In this document: in pieces, positions 8,828-19,163 of the stretch | How positions within the stretch are numbered: position 1 is the stretch's first letter | Layout of the letters: every line of letters starts with the position of its first letter | NCBI GenBank assembly: GCA_904420435.1 | Contig: CAJFVK010000003.1 | Span: forward strand, 1 to 58,580 | Source: an uncultured Oscillospiraceae bacterium | GTDB taxonomy: Bacteria > Bacillota > Clostridia > Oscillospirales > Oscillospiraceae | Reading direction: 5' to 3' | DNA length: 58,580 nucleotides | Translations under genes and position numbers: made by a program | The notes under the pieces: generated by a model | What the model was told of the DNA's origin: nothing | The model's input: the letters and a program-made list of their open reading frames with translations, nothing else | Databases searched by the model: none

Positions 8828-9694
8828 GTGTATCCCTATTATGACGCCCACTGCGACACCCTCAGCCGCTGCCTGGCGGAGGGGTGGGACCTGTGGGAGA
8901 ACCCGGGACATCTGGATCTGAAGCGTCTGTCCGCCTATGAGCCGGCGGGCCAGGTGTTCGCTTTGTACTTAGACAGCGCCAGGGTGCCGCCGTCGGAGCG
9001 CTTTGCCAGGATTACCGCCCAGGCGGAGCTGTTCCGGCGGGCCAGGAAGGCCTATCCGGCGCTGCTCGAGCGGAGCTGCCTTTCTGTGGAGGGGGCGGAG
9101 CTGATGGACTGCGACGAGGGGAAGCTCCCCCTGGTGCGCGGCTGGGGCGTCCGGTGGGTGAACCTCACCTGGAACCACCCCAACGCCCTCAGCGGCTCCT
9201 GCCTGACCGGAGAGGGGCTCACGGAGCGGGGGCGGTCCTTTGCCCGGCGCTGCGCCGCCCTGGGGATCGGGGTGGACGTGTCCCACCTGAGCGACCGGGG
9301 CTTCTGGGACCTGATGGACCTGGAGGACGTGACACTGCTGGCCAGCCACTCCGACAGCAGGACACTTTGTCCCCACCCCCGGAACCTGACGGACGAGATG
9401 TTCCGAGCCCTGATAGAGCGTCGGGGCTTTGTGGGGCTGAACTACTCCAGGGGGTTTCTGGGGGAGAACCCCACGGTGGAAACCGTGGCGGACCACCTGG
9501 AGCACTTCCTGGAGCTGGGAGGCGAGGACCAGGTGGGCCTGGGCTCGGACTTTGACGGCACCGACGTGCCAGGGGACCTCTCCGGGGTTCAGGACCTGCC
9601 AAACCTCTGGGAGGCCCTGTACCGGCGGAATTACCCGGAGAGCCTGGTGAAAAAGATCGCATACCAAAATTTAGGCCGATTTTTGGGACAATAA
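8828..9694 (+). CDS. Membrane dipeptidase, peptidase family M19
   Basis: About 288 residues. Zinc-dependent dipeptidase of the amidohydrolase fold: HxD in DAHCDTLS, the bridging Glu in SVEGAELM, His in VSHLSDRGF and ASHSDSR, and the last Asp in GLGSDFDGTD. The start is GTG 8828, because AGGTGAT sits just ahead; ATG 8822 or GTG 8819 would add two or three residues. No signal peptide is seen, so the bacterial enzyme is probably cytosolic. It may recycle dipeptides, including D-residue ones. Confidence 0.9.
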   Translation: MYPYYDAHCDTLSRCLAEGWDLWENPGHLDLKRLSAYEPAGQVFALYLDSARVPPSERFARITAQAELFRRARKAYPALLERSCLSVEGAELMDCDEGKLPLVRGWGVRWVNLTWNHPNALSGSCLTGEGLTERGRSFARRCAALGIGVDVSHLSDRGFWDLMDLEDVTLLASHSDSRTLCPHPRNLTDEMFRALIERRGFVGLNYSRGFLGENPTVETVADHLEHFLELGGEDQVGLGSDFDGTDVPGDLSGVQDLPNLWEALYRRNYPESLVKKIAYQNLGRFLGQ

Positions 9695-9712
9695 TACCCG
9701 GGAGGCAGGGCG

Positions 9713-10489
9713 ATGAAGCGGATTTGGAGAATCGGTTTCCTCTGTGGCATCCTGTTGCTGCTGACACAGCTCACCCGGCTGTGGATGACCCCGATTCCTC
9801 CAGTAGGGGACGACGGCATGGCCCCGCCTGTGGAATTTCCCCAGAGGGAAGGGAGCGTGCTGGCGCGGATTGTGCCGGAGAAGATTTTTCCGGAAACCGG
9901 CGGCGCTGTTTGGGAGGAGAGTCCCTGTCTTGTGGCAGCCGGGCGGGTGGAGGAGGATCTCCACGGAACGCTGGAGGAGGGACAAACAGTCTGGGTGGTG
10001 CTGGCTGTGGAGGACAGTACCCTGCTGGCAAACCTCCGCTCCTGCTTGGAGGATTGCTCCGCCTTTTATGCCTACGATCTGCAGGCCCTTGACGAGATGC
10101 TGACTTCAGAAGACCAGGAGGTGCTCCTGCTGGAGGGTGCCCTTGCCATAGAAGTTTATGAGGAAGCCTGGCTTCCACTCACCGCAGAGGGCCAACTTAA
10201 CCTGGCAGACCTCCGCTCCTGCCTGGAAGAAGGAGAAAGTCCTTTCAAGGAACCCGATTTTGGCGAGGGCCTGAAAACACCGGAGGCGCTTCGGCGGCTG
10301 CTGCTGGAGCGGTCTGATCCCAACTACACCAGCAATCTGCTGGAGCAGCATGAGGCCCGACAGAAGGCGGAGTGGGAGGCCTACGAGGCGGCTCTGGCCC
10401 GCCGGCAAAATGGAACCATCCTGTACAGCGTCGGAATTTTTCTGCTGATAGCGGTATGGCTGCTGCTGGAGCGGCAGGACCAAGCTTGA
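9713..10489 (+). CDS. Bitopic membrane protein of unknown function
   Basis: 258 residues, not recognised. One hydrophobic helix lies at the N terminus (about 7-24, FLCGILLLLTQL) and one at the very C terminus (about 233-252, YSVGIFLLIAVWLLLE); the region between is acidic, Leu/Glu-rich and probably outside the cell. The middle repeats a short phrase, NLRSCLEDC and DLRSCLEEG, about 64 residues apart, suggesting an internal duplication. AT content is a little higher than in neighbours. It follows the dipeptidase by 18 bases with GGGAGG, so it is probably co-transcribed. Confidence 0.75.
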   Translation: MKRIWRIGFLCGILLLLTQLTRLWMTPIPPVGDDGMAPPVEFPQREGSVLARIVPEKIFPETGGAVWEESPCLVAAGRVEEDLHGTLEEGQTVWVVLAVEDSTLLANLRSCLEDCSAFYAYDLQALDEMLTSEDQEVLLLEGALAIEVYEEAWLPLTAEGQLNLADLRSCLEEGESPFKEPDFGEGLKTPEALRRLLLERSDPNYTSNLLEQHEARQKAEWEAYEAALARRQNGTILYSVGIFLLIAVWLLLERQDQA

Positions 10490-10554
10490 TCCTATGTAAC
10501 AGCGGACCGTTTCAGCAAGAATTGCAAAAGAGAACCAATAGGGAGGACATACCG

Positions 10555-12039
10555 ATGAAATACCTGAGCACCAGAGATAAGACCCTGCACCTGAGCGCGG
10601 CGGAGGCCATCAAGATGGGGCTGAGCCGGGACGGGGGCCTCTTCACCCCCGAGCGCTTCCCCTCCCTCACGGAGGAGGAGATCCGGAGCCTGTGCCCCAT
10701 GACCTACCAGCAGCGCGCCGCCCTTGTGATGGGCAAGTTCCTGGACGACTTCACAGCGGAGGAGCTGGAGAGCTTCGCCGCCTCCGCCTACAGCGAGGAG
10801 AAGTTCGATACCCCTGCCGTGGCGCCCCTGCGGCAGGTGGGGGGGAGCACCTGGTGCCTGGAGCTGTGGCACGGCCCCACCAGCGCCTTTAAGGACATGG
10901 CGCTGCAGATGCTGCCCCTGCTGCTCTCCGCCAGCCTCCGGAAGACCGGGGAGGACAAGACCGCCTGCATCCTGGTGGCCACCTCCGGCGACACGGGAAA
11001 GGCGGCCATGGAGGGCTTTGCCGACGTGCCTCAGACCAAGATCATGGTCTTCTACCCAAGGGACGGGGTCAGCGAGATCCAGAAGCTCCAGATGGTCACC
11101 CAGGAAGGGGAGAACGTGGGCGTCTGCGCGGTGCAGGGCAACTTTGACGACGCACAGACCGGGGTGAAGCGGATCTTTTCCGACGGGGAGATCCGGGAGG
11201 AGCTGGAGCGGCGGGGCTGCTTTTTGTCCTCCGCCAACTCCATCAACTGGGGGCGGATCCTGCCCCAGGTGGTCTACTACGTATCCGCCTACTGCGACCT
11301 GATGAAGGAGGGGGCCGTGGCCTTCGGGGACAGGGTGAACGTCTGCGTGCCCACCGGCAACTTCGGCAACATCCTGGCCTGCTACTACGCCAAAAAGATG
11401 GGCGTCCCCCTGGGGAAGCTCATCTGCGCCAGCAACCGCAACGACGTGCTCACGGACTTCATCCGCACCGGCGTCTACGACCGGAACCGCCCCTTCCACA
11501 CCACCATGTCCCCCTCCATGGACATCCTGATCTCCTCCAACTTAGAGCGGATGCTCTTCGAGCTCTCCGGCGGGGACGACCAGCTGGTTCGGGGCTATAT
11601 GGACCAGCTCTCCAGGACCGGCCGGTATGAGATCGGCGCCGGGATGAAGGAGAAGCTCCAGGAGATCTTCTACGGCGGCTTTGCCAGCGAGGAGGACACC
11701 TCCGCTGCCATCACCGCCCTCTACGCCGACGGCTACCTCATCGACCCGCACACCGCCGTGGCGGCCAAGGTGCTCGCGGACTACCGGACGGAAACCGGGG
11801 ACGAGGCGCCGGCCATCTTCGCCTCCACCGCCTCCCCCTACAAGTTCTGCGACAGCGTGCTGTCGGCCATCGGCGAGAAGCCCGTCAGCGACAGCGTGGA
11901 GCGCATCGCCCAACTGGAGGCGGTCAGCGGCGTGAAGGCCCCCCGGCGCCTGGCGGAACTGAAGGGCAAGCAGCCCCGGTTTGACGGCGTGACGGAAAAG
12001 GAGAAGATGGAGGACATTGTCCTGAACTTCCTGCGATGA
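10555..12039 (+). CDS. thrC: Threonine synthase
   Basis: 494 residues, the longer threonine synthase class. It opens MKYLSTRDKTLHLS with EAIKMGLSRDGGLFTP, and the PLP lysine is in HGPTSAFKDMALQML (about residue 110). VATSGDTGKAA binds the phosphate. It converts O-phospho-L-homoserine to threonine. GGGAGGAC precedes the ATG; upstream in-frame codons belong to the tail of the preceding gene. This is the second threonine synthase-like gene of the window, of a different class from the fragment at 2-271. Confidence 0.94.
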   Translation: MKYLSTRDKTLHLSAAEAIKMGLSRDGGLFTPERFPSLTEEEIRSLCPMTYQQRAALVMGKFLDDFTAEELESFAASAYSEEKFDTPAVAPLRQVGGSTWCLELWHGPTSAFKDMALQMLPLLLSASLRKTGEDKTACILVATSGDTGKAAMEGFADVPQTKIMVFYPRDGVSEIQKLQMVTQEGENVGVCAVQGNFDDAQTGVKRIFSDGEIREELERRGCFLSSANSINWGRILPQVVYYVSAYCDLMKEGAVAFGDRVNVCVPTGNFGNILACYYAKKMGVPLGKLICASNRNDVLTDFIRTGVYDRNRPFHTTMSPSMDILISSNLERMLFELSGGDDQLVRGYMDQLSRTGRYEIGAGMKEKLQEIFYGGFASEEDTSAAITALYADGYLIDPHTAVAAKVLADYRTETGDEAPAIFASTASPYKFCDSVLSAIGEKPVSDSVERIAQLEAVSGVKAPRRLAELKGKQPRFDGVTEKEKMEDIVLNFLR

Positions 12040-12070
12040 AACACTGCAAACAGTGAGAGGAGGGATTGCA

Positions 12071-12406
12071 GTGGAACAGAAGCGGTTAAAGCGGTTCTGG
12101 GTACGGACCAGACTGGTGCTGCTGGCTGCAGCAGTATTCCTGTGGAGTTTGGCCAGGCTATTGCTGACGACAACACTCCCGCAGTGGGCCGCTATTGCGC
12201 TGTTTGTGGCGGGGTGTCTGTCCTTGCTGGCGATAGCGGTGGTCAATAGCCGGCATCTCCGGTGTACCTACTGTGGCAAAGGGATTGCCGTCGGTTTCTG
12301 GAACCCGCGGAAGGAGCCGGCCTACTGTAAACACTGCGGCAAGCCCTTCCTGTTTGACGACGACTCGCCCGGCAAGACCGAAACTACAACGAAAGAGGAA
12401 CCATAG
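12071..12406 (+). CDS. Small membrane protein with C-terminal zinc ribbon
   Basis: About 111 residues from GTG 12071, placed by GAGGAGGG; an earlier in-frame GTG at 12053 would add six residues. Two membrane helices (roughly 13-32 and 38-58) are followed by CTYCGKG and CKHCGKP, a pair of CxxC knuckles typical of a structural zinc ribbon on the cytosolic side. No named family was recognised. It lies between thrC and the phosphoesterase with a three-base gap, so it probably belongs to their operon. Confidence 0.75.
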   Translation: MEQKRLKRFWVRTRLVLLAAAVFLWSLARLLLTTTLPQWAAIALFVAGCLSLLAIAVVNSRHLRCTYCGKGIAVGFWNPRKEPAYCKHCGKPFLFDDDSPGKTETTTKEEP

Positions 12407-12409
12407 CCT

Positions 12410-13096
12410 ATGGCCCTGTACGCCATCGGCGACCTGCACCTGGGGCTCAGCGTGGACAAGCCCATGGACGTGTTCGGCCCCGGCTGGGCCAACCATGTGG
12501 AGCGGCTGCAGGAAGCCTTTTCCAAATTGCACGACGGCGACGTGACCGTCCTCTGCGGGGATACCTCCTGGGGGAACGACCTGGGGGAGAGCCTGGCGGA
12601 TTTCCGGCTGATCGACAGCTTCCCCGGACGGAAGCTCCTCCTCAAGGGCAACCACGACTACTGGTGGACCACCGCGGCCAAGATGAGGCGGTTTTTCGCG
12701 GAAAACGGCCTGACCACCCTGGATATCCTCCACAACAACTGCCATGCCTACGGGGACTGGGCCCTCTGCGGCACCCGGGGGTGGTTTTTCGAGGAGGACC
12801 AGAAGCCCCACAACGCCAAGGTGTTCAACCGGGAGGTGATCCGGCTGGAGGCCTCCCTGAAGCTGGCGGAGGGCCGGCCCATCCTGGCCTTTCTCCACTA
12901 TCCGCCCCTGTACCAGGGCTACCGGTGCGGCGAGATCCTCCGGAAGCTGGAGGCGTACCGGGTGGAGCGGTGCTTTTACGGCCATCTCCACGGCCCCTCC
13001 CACCGGCGGGCCCTGGAGGGCGCCTTTGGCGGCGTGGACTACAGCCTGGTTTCGGCGGATTATCTCCAGTTTGTTCCGAAGAAAATCTGTGATTAG
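12410..13096 (+). CDS. Metallophosphoesterase
   Basis: 228 residues. Calcineurin-like phosphoesterase signature in order: DLHLG (about 8-12), GDTSWG, GNHDYWW, LHYPPL and GHLHG; these supply the dinuclear metal ligands. Its compact form resembles YkuE-like cytosolic phosphoesterases. Substrate is unknown; nucleotide or phosphodiester hydrolysis is the family-level expectation. It starts three bases after the zinc-ribbon gene. Confidence 0.88.
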   Translation: MALYAIGDLHLGLSVDKPMDVFGPGWANHVERLQEAFSKLHDGDVTVLCGDTSWGNDLGESLADFRLIDSFPGRKLLLKGNHDYWWTTAAKMRRFFAENGLTTLDILHNNCHAYGDWALCGTRGWFFEEDQKPHNAKVFNREVIRLEASLKLAEGRPILAFLHYPPLYQGYRCGEILRKLEAYRVERCFYGHLHGPSHRRALEGAFGGVDYSLVSADYLQFVPKKICD

Positions 13097-13128
13097 CGGA
13101 AATAACAGTAGATTTTTTCATAATTATA

Positions 13129-13137
13129 TGCTAGAAT
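13129..13137 (+). promoter_or_regulatory. Extended -10 element before tig
   Basis: TGC followed by TAGAAT (13132-13137), 50 bases before the tig start. No good -35 box is visible. Confidence 0.4.
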
Positions 13138-13187
13138 GCTATGTTGCCCGGCCATAGAGATGGGCAAGTAAACGGAGGAAAAGAAAA

Positions 13188-14540
13188 ATGAGTGTTAAGA
13201 ATTGCGAAAAAGTCGGAAGCAACCAGGTGGCGCTGACCGTTGAGGTAGATGCCGCCGCCTTTGAAGCAGCCATCGAAAAGGCCTATCGGAAGATGCGCGG
13301 GCAGATCAGCATCCATGGCTTCCGCAAGGGCAAGGCCCCCCGTAAGATCATTGAGAATCTGTACGGTGTGGAGGTCTTCTTTGACGAGGCTGTGAATATC
13401 GCCATGCCCGACGCCTATACCGAGGCGGTGCAGGCGGAGAAGCTGGAGCCGGTGGGGTACCCCGAGGTGGAGCTGCTGGATGTTTCCAAGGACGGATTCT
13501 CTTTCAAGGCCACCGTTTATGTCTATCCCGAGGTGAAGCTGGGCCAGTACAAGGGCCTGAGCGCCCCCAAGGCGGAGGTAAAGGTGTCCGCCGCGGATGT
13601 GAACCACCGCCTGGAGGAGATGGCCCAGCGCAACAGCCGCCTGGTGGGCGTGGATCGCAGCGCCGAGAAGGGCGACACTGTGAATATCGACTACGAGGGC
13701 TTTGACAACGGCAAGCCCTTTGCCGGCGGCAAGGCCGAGGGCTTTGATCTGGAGCTGGGCTCCGGCAGCTTTGTCCCCGGCTTTGAGGATCAGCTTATCG
13801 GCATGAGCGCCGGTGAGGAGAAGGACATCGACATCACCTTCCCCGAGGACTACCACGCGGACCTGGCCGGCAAGGCCGTGGTGTTCCACGTGAAGGTCAA
13901 CACCGTGCAGGTGAAGGAAGTCCCCGCCATTGACGACGAGTTTGCCAAGGACGTCAGCGAGTTTGAAACCCTGGCGGACCTGAAGAAGGACATCAAGGCC
14001 AAGATCTCCGCCGACCGGGAGGAGGCCGCCAGCCGCGCCTTTGAGGATAGCCTCATGCAGCAGGTGGCCGACAACCTGGAGTGCGACGTGCCCAAGCCCA
14101 TGGTGGACGACCAGGCCCAGCGCTTCGTGCAGAATCTGAAGATGCAGATCCAGCAGCAGGGCATCCCCTATGAGCAGTACCTGAAGCTGACCAACATGAC
14201 CGAGGAGGATCTGCTGGGCCAGGCCCAGGAGCCCGCTGTGCGCCAGGTGAAGCTGGAGCTGGCCATGGAGGCCATCGCCAAGGAGGAGAACGTGGAGGTC
14301 ACCGACGAGGAGATCGAAGCGGAGTACGCCAAGAACGCGGAGCAGTACGGCATGAAGGCTGAGGACCTGAAGAAGTATATCTCCGCCGACTCCATCCGCG
14401 CCCAGCTGACCAACCAGAAGGTGGTCAAGATCGTGGTGGACAGCGCCATTGCCACCAAGCCTGAGGAGAAGGCCGAGGAGGGCGAGGCCGCTGAGGAAAC
14501 CCAGGAGGCCCCTGCCGCCGAGGCGGAAACCGCGGAGTAA
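13188..14540 (+). CDS. tig: Trigger factor (ribosome-associated chaperone and prolyl isomerase)
   Basis: 450 residues. The N-terminal ribosome-binding domain carries the signature [13 protein letters not shown] (about 44-56). The FKBP-type isomerase domain (about 160-245) includes [14 protein letters not shown] and [17 protein letters not shown] helical C-terminal domain ends in an acidic, Glu/Ala-rich tail after residue 425. It folds nascent chains at the ribosome exit. It is followed by clpP and clpX in the classic tig-clpP-clpX-lon order. Confidence 0.97.
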   Translation: MSVKNCEKVGSNQVALTVEVDAAAFEAAIEKAYRKMRGQISIHGFRKGKAPRKIIENLYGVEVFFDEAVNIAMPDAYTEAVQAEKLEPVGYPEVELLDVSKDGFSFKATVYVYPEVKLGQYKGLSAPKAEVKVSAADVNHRLEEMAQRNSRLVGVDRSAEKGDTVNIDYEGFDNGKPFAGGKAEGFDLELGSGSFVPGFEDQLIGMSAGEEKDIDITFPEDYHADLAGKAVVFHVKVNTVQVKEVPAIDDEFAKDVSEFETLADLKKDIKAKISADREEAASRAFEDSLMQQVADNLECDVPKPMVDDQAQRFVQNLKMQIQQQGIPYEQYLKLTNMTEEDLLGQAQEPAVRQVKLELAMEAIAKEENVEVTDEEIEAEYAKNAEQYGMKAEDLKKYISADSIRAQLTNQKVVKIVVDSAIATKPEEKAEEGEAAEETQEAPAAEAETAE

Positions 14541-14686
14541 CCACCCGCCCCCGACGGGGAAAAGAAATTGACGACCGGCAGGGTCTAAAATGCCGGAGAG
14601 CTGGTTATCATAGCAGGGAAATATGCTGTGATGGCCGTGTTGCGTGTCAGAACAGAGGGACATCCAGTTTTCAGGAGGTTTCGTCT

Positions 14687-15268
14687 ATGAGCTTAGTTCC
14701 GTATGTAGTGGAGCAGACCAACCGGGGGGAGCGGTCCTATGATATCTTCTCCCGCCTGCTCAACGACCGCATCATCATGCTGTCGGAGGAGGTCAACGAC
14801 ACCACCGCCAGCCTGGTGGTGGCCCAGCTGCTGTACCTGGAGTCCCAGGACCCGGACAAGGAGATTCAGCTGTATATCAACAGCCCCGGCGGCTCTGTGA
14901 CCGCCGGCATGGCGATCTACGACACTATGCAGTACATTAAGTGCGACGTGTCCACCATCTGCATCGGCCTGGCGGCCAGCATGGGGGCGTTCCTGCTCTC
15001 CTCCGGTGCCAAGGGCAAGCGGATCGCCCTGCCCAACGCGGAGATCATGATCCACCAGCCCTCCGCCGGCACCCAGGGCCAGATCACCGATATGGCGATC
15101 CACCTCAAGCGCCTGGAGACCATCAAGAAGCGTATGAACAAGATCCTGGCGGAGAACACCGGCAAGCCCATCGAGGTGGTGACGGCGGACTGCGAGCGGG
15201 ACAACTTCATGAGCGCGGAGGAGGCCAAGGAGTACGGCCTTATCGATAAGGTTATTTACACGAGGTAG
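14687..15268 (+). CDS. clpP: ATP-dependent Clp protease proteolytic subunit
   Basis: 193 residues, usual length. The catalytic triad is visible as Ser in GLAASMGAF, His in [10 protein letters not shown] and Asp in TADCERDN. The N-terminal [15 protein letters not shown] is the axial-loop region. AGGAGG lies before the ATG. It pairs with ClpX, encoded 11 bases downstream. The 146-base gap after tig holds no clear promoter or CtsR site, only a CCGGCA/TGCCGG inverted repeat at 14575-14596. Confidence 0.97.
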   Translation: MSLVPYVVEQTNRGERSYDIFSRLLNDRIIMLSEEVNDTTASLVVAQLLYLESQDPDKEIQLYINSPGGSVTAGMAIYDTMQYIKCDVSTICIGLAASMGAFLLSSGAKGKRIALPNAEIMIHQPSAGTQGQITDMAIHLKRLETIKKRMNKILAENTGKPIEVVTADCERDNFMSAEEAKEYGLIDKVIYTR

Positions 15269-15279
15269 GTAGATCCCAC

Positions 15280-16587
15280 ATGAGTGAAGAAAAGAAATCC
15301 CTGCGCTGCTCCTTCTGCGGACGGCATGAGGAGCAGGTGGAGCGGATGATCCAGGGGCCCGGCGTCCGGATCTGCGACAACTGCATCCGGCTGTGCATGA
15401 GCATCCTGGAGGAGGACTACGGGGAGGCTCCGTCTGAGCTGGAGGTTCCGGAGAAGCTGCCCACGCCCCGGGAGATCCGGGAGGTGCTGGACCAGTATGT
15501 GATCGGCCAGGACTCCGCCAAGGTGGCCCTCTCCGTGTCGGTGTACAACCACTACAAGCGCATCTACTACGGCGGGGGCGATGATGTGGAGCTCCAGAAG
15601 AGCAACATCCTCATGATCGGCCCCACCGGCAGCGGCAAGACCCTGTTTGCCCAGACCCTGGCAAGGATTCTGAAGGTGCCCTTCGCCATTGCCGATGCCA
15701 CCACCCTCACCGAGGCGGGCTATGTGGGCGACGACGTGGAGAATATCCTCCTGCGCCTGCTCCAGGCTGCCGACTACGACGTGGAGCTGGCGGAGCGGGG
15801 CATCATCTATGTGGATGAGATCGACAAGATCGCCCGGAAGAGCGAGAACACCTCCATCACCCGGGACGTGTCCGGCGAGGGAGTCCAGCAGGCCCTGCTG
15901 AAGATCCTGGAGGGCACCGTGGCCAACGTGCCGCCCCAGGGTGGGCGCAAGCACCCCCACCAGGAGTTCATCCAGATCGACACCCACAATATCCTCTTTA
16001 TCTGCGGCGGCGCCTTCGACGGCCTGGACAAGATCATTGAGCGCCGCCTGGACAAGAAGGGCATCGGCTTCGGGGCGGAGATCCCCAGCAAGAAGGAGCG
16101 GGACGTGGGCAAGCTCCTCCAGGAGGTGCAGCCCCACGATCTGCTGAAGTTCGGCATCATCCCCGAGCTGGTGGGCCGGCTGCCGGTGATCGCGCCGCTG
16201 CAGTCCCTGAGCCGGGAGGACCTGGTGCGGATCCTGACCGAGCCGAAAAACGCCCTGGTCAAGCAGTACCAGAAGCTCTTCTCCTACGACGATGTGGAGC
16301 TGGTCTTTGAGCCGGAGGCCCTGGGGGCCGTGGCGGACCAGGCCATCGCCCGGAACATCGGCGCCCGGGGCCTCCGGGCCGTCATGGAGGGGATCCTCAC
16401 CAATATCATGTATGACATCCCCTCCGATCCCACCATTACCAAGGTGACGGTTACCGCCGCCTGCGTGGAGGGGAAGGAGGCACCCCGCCTGGAGCGGGAC
16501 GCCGACAAGACCAGCCGTCCCGCCAAGCTGAGCGGGGGGAAGGCCGAGGAGCGGCGGGGAAGAGTCAATCCCGCATCCGCCTCGTAA
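15280..16587 (+). CDS. clpX: Clp protease ATP-binding subunit ClpX
   Basis: 435 residues. The N-terminal zinc finger has CSFCGRHE and CDNCIRLC (about 11-38). AAA+ motifs are [15 protein letters not shown] (Walker A, about 110) and [10 protein letters not shown] (Walker B), and KKGIGFGAE holds the IGF loop that docks on ClpP. It unfolds tagged substrates for ClpP. The C-terminal tail after about residue 400 is basic and low complexity. Confidence 0.97.
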   Translation: MSEEKKSLRCSFCGRHEEQVERMIQGPGVRICDNCIRLCMSILEEDYGEAPSELEVPEKLPTPREIREVLDQYVIGQDSAKVALSVSVYNHYKRIYYGGGDDVELQKSNILMIGPTGSGKTLFAQTLARILKVPFAIADATTLTEAGYVGDDVENILLRLLQAADYDVELAERGIIYVDEIDKIARKSENTSITRDVSGEGVQQALLKILEGTVANVPPQGGRKHPHQEFIQIDTHNILFICGGAFDGLDKIIERRLDKKGIGFGAEIPSKKERDVGKLLQEVQPHDLLKFGIIPELVGRLPVIAPLQSLSREDLVRILTEPKNALVKQYQKLFSYDDVELVFEPEALGAVADQAIARNIGARGLRAVMEGILTNIMYDIPSDPTITKVTVTAACVEGKEAPRLERDADKTSRPAKLSGGKAEERRGRVNPASAS

Positions 16588-16634
16588 TCAGCGGAGAAAA
16601 ACATGACTGCTGCTGCAGGACTATAGAGAGGGGG

Positions 16635-16664
16635 AAAAGGGGTGTCCTGCGACACCTCTTTTCG
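16635..16664 (+). terminator. Hairpin terminator between clpX and lon
   Basis: A 12-pair stem with one G-T pair (16635-16646 with 16651-16662) and a four-base loop. The T tract is short and partly in the stem. Confidence 0.6.
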
Positions 16665-16755
16665 CCCATTTGGCCCTGGAACAGGCTGCCAGCAGAGGCC
16701 GGGGCCGAAAAATAAGACGCGGAGGGTTCCATATCCGCGCCGGAAAGGAGAAGCT

Positions 16756-19152
16756 ATGGAACAGACAACCTTGAATATTCCTGCCCTCGCACTGCGGGGG
16801 CTGACCATATTTCCCAATATGCTCATGAGCATCGACGTGGAGCGGGAGATCTCCATCCGCGCCCTGGAGCGGGCCATGGAGCACGACGAGCACATCTTTC
16901 TGGTGACCCAGAAGGAGATGACGGTGAACCTGCCCGGGGAGGAGGACCTCTACGCCATCGGCACGGTGTCCGCTGTGCGGCAGATCCTGCGGATCTCCGA
17001 GAGCGCCGTGCGGGTGCTGATGGAGGGCAAGTGCCGGGCCCGCCTGCGGCGGATCTGGCAGAACAACCCCTACCTCCAGGTGAATGTGGAGATCATCGAG
17101 GAGAAGAAGGGCCGTCCCGGCCAGGACAAGCTGGAGGCGCTGCTGCGCCAGACCATCTCCAACCTCCACGACTACGTGGCGCTGAACCCCCGGAGCGGGG
17201 ACGACCTGCTCACTATGGCGGCGGACAATCGGAATCCGGGCTATCTGGCGGACTATATCGCCCAGAACATCGCCCTGCGCTACCAGGACAAGCAGACGAT
17301 CCTGGAGGAGCTGCGGCCCATGATGCGGCTGCAGAAGGTCAACGAGCTGCTGACCAGGGAGATCGGCATCATCAACCTGGAGCAGGAGATCGAGAGCAAG
17401 GTCCGCCAGCACGTGGGGGAGATCCAGCGGGACCACATCCTCCGGGAGCAGCTGCAGGTGATCCGCCGGGAGCTGGGCGAGGGGGACGAGGACAACGAGG
17501 CGGAGGAGTACCGCCGGAAGATCCTGGACCTCCACCTGGAGCAGGAGGTGGAGGAGAAGCTCCTCAAGGAGGTCAGCCGCCTCCAGAAGCAGCCCTTCGG
17601 CAGCGCCGAGGGCTCGGTGCTCCGCAACTACCTGGACGTGTGCATGGAGATGCCCTGGAACCACTACACCAAGGAGCGGGCCAATGTGGCCGCCGCCCGG
17701 AAGATTCTGGACCGGGAGCACTACGGCCTGGAGAAGGTCAAGGAGCGGATCCTGGAGTTCATCGCCGTCAAGGAGCTGAACCCCAAGGCCAAGGGACAGA
17801 TCCTCTGCCTGGTGGGTCCTCCGGGGGTGGGGAAGACCTCCATCGCCATCTCTGTGGCCAAGGCGCTGAACCGAAAGCTCAGCCGGCTGAGCCTGGGCGG
17901 CGTCCACGACGAGGCGGAGATCCGTGGCCATCGGAAGACCTACATAGGCGCCATGCCCGGCCGGATCATCGACGCCATCAGCCGCAGCGGCTCCATGAAC
18001 CCCCTGCTGGTGCTGGATGAGATCGACAAGATCGGCACCGACCACCGGGGAGATCCCGCCTCCGCCCTGCTGGAGGTGCTGGACAGCGAGCAGAACTACG
18101 CCTTCCGGGACCACTATCTGGAGATCCCGGTGGATCTGAGCCAGGTGATGTTCATCACCACCGCCAACACCACGGAAACCATTCCCCGGCCCCTGCTGGA
18201 CCGGATGGAGGTCATCGAGCTGAGCTCCTACACCGACGAGGAGAAGGTCCAGATCGCCCGGCGGTACCTGCTGCCCAAGGAGCTCAAGGAGCACGGCATC
18301 CACGGCCGGCAGCTGCTCGTGTCGGACGATGGCATCCGTGCCATGATCGAGAACTACACCCGGGAGTCCGGCGTGCGTCGGCTGGAGCGCCAGTGCGGCA
18401 AGCTGTGCCGGAAGGCGGCCATGCAGCTGGTGGAGGGCTCTGTCAAGCAGATCCGCGTGACAGAGAAGAACCTGGCCGACTTTCTGGGACCCGCCCGGTA
18501 TACCCGCCCGGCCCTCTCCGGCAAGGAGGAGGTGGGCCTGGTCAACGGCCTGGCCTGGACGGAAGTGGGCGGCGAGATGCTGGAGGTGGAGGTCAACGTG
18601 ATGGAGGGCTCCGGCAAGCTGGAGCTCACCGGCAACCTGGGGGATGTGATGAAGGAGAGCGCCCACGCCGCCATCAGCTGCCTGCGCAGCCGCACCCATC
18701 AGCTGGGGCTGGAGCCGGATTTCTACAAGACCAAGGATATCCACATCCACTTCCCGGAGGGGGCCGTCCCCAAGGACGGGCCCAGCGCCGGCATTGCCAT
18801 CACCACGGCGGTGCTCTCCGCCCTCACCGGGCGGAAGGTCCGGGGGGATGTGGCCATGACCGGGGAGATCACCCTCCGGGGCCGGGTGCTGGCCATCGGC
18901 GGCCTGCGGGAGAAGACCATGGCCGCCTACCGCAGCGGCATTAAGACGGTGATCATCCCCAAGGAAAATGAGAAGGACCTGGAGGAGATCGATCCCACCG
19001 TCCGCGCCGGCCTGCGCTTTGTGCCGGCGGAAACCATCGACACGGTGCTGGCGGAGGCCCTGGTGTATCCGGAGGCCCACAGCCGCGGGGAGGATCTGAC
19101 GGTAACCTTCGCGGCGGCGGAGCCTGTGAAGGATTTGGCCTTGCGCCAGTGA
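16756..19152 (+). CDS. lon: ATP-dependent protease Lon (LonA)
   Basis: 798 residues. The frame runs to 16642, but AAAGGAG precedes the ATG at 16756 and the family N terminus [19 protein letters not shown] follows. The substrate domain spans about 8-200, the AAA+ module has [11 protein letters not shown] (about 357) and [11 protein letters not shown], and the C-terminal protease has catalytic Ser in [10 protein letters not shown] (about 678) with Lys in KTVIIPKEN. It degrades misfolded and regulatory proteins. engB starts 11 bases later, as in many Firmicutes. Confidence 0.97.
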   Translation: MEQTTLNIPALALRGLTIFPNMLMSIDVEREISIRALERAMEHDEHIFLVTQKEMTVNLPGEEDLYAIGTVSAVRQILRISESAVRVLMEGKCRARLRRIWQNNPYLQVNVEIIEEKKGRPGQDKLEALLRQTISNLHDYVALNPRSGDDLLTMAADNRNPGYLADYIAQNIALRYQDKQTILEELRPMMRLQKVNELLTREIGIINLEQEIESKVRQHVGEIQRDHILREQLQVIRRELGEGDEDNEAEEYRRKILDLHLEQEVEEKLLKEVSRLQKQPFGSAEGSVLRNYLDVCMEMPWNHYTKERANVAAARKILDREHYGLEKVKERILEFIAVKELNPKAKGQILCLVGPPGVGKTSIAISVAKALNRKLSRLSLGGVHDEAEIRGHRKTYIGAMPGRIIDAISRSGSMNPLLVLDEIDKIGTDHRGDPASALLEVLDSEQNYAFRDHYLEIPVDLSQVMFITTANTTETIPRPLLDRMEVIELSSYTDEEKVQIARRYLLPKELKEHGIHGRQLLVSDDGIRAMIENYTRESGVRRLERQCGKLCRKAAMQLVEGSVKQIRVTEKNLADFLGPARYTRPALSGKEEVGLVNGLAWTEVGGEMLEVEVNVMEGSGKLELTGNLGDVMKESAHAAISCLRSRTHQLGLEPDFYKTKDIHIHFPEGAVPKDGPSAGIAITTAVLSALTGRKVRGDVAMTGEITLRGRVLAIGGLREKTMAAYRSGIKTVIIPKENEKDLEEIDPTVRAGLRFVPAETIDTVLAEALVYPEAHSRGEDLTVTFAAAEPVKDLALRQ

Positions 19153-19163
19153 CAGGGGGAGCC

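Noticed and set aside
14541..14686. CtsR heat-shock operator before clpP
   Set aside because: GGTCTAAA is only one weak half-site; the tandem GGTCAAA repeat is absent.
16621..19080. Very long - strand open frame opposite lon
   Set aside because: It is the antisense shadow of a GC-rich gene; its protein is His/Gly/Leu-rich without motifs, while lon on + has all active-site residues.
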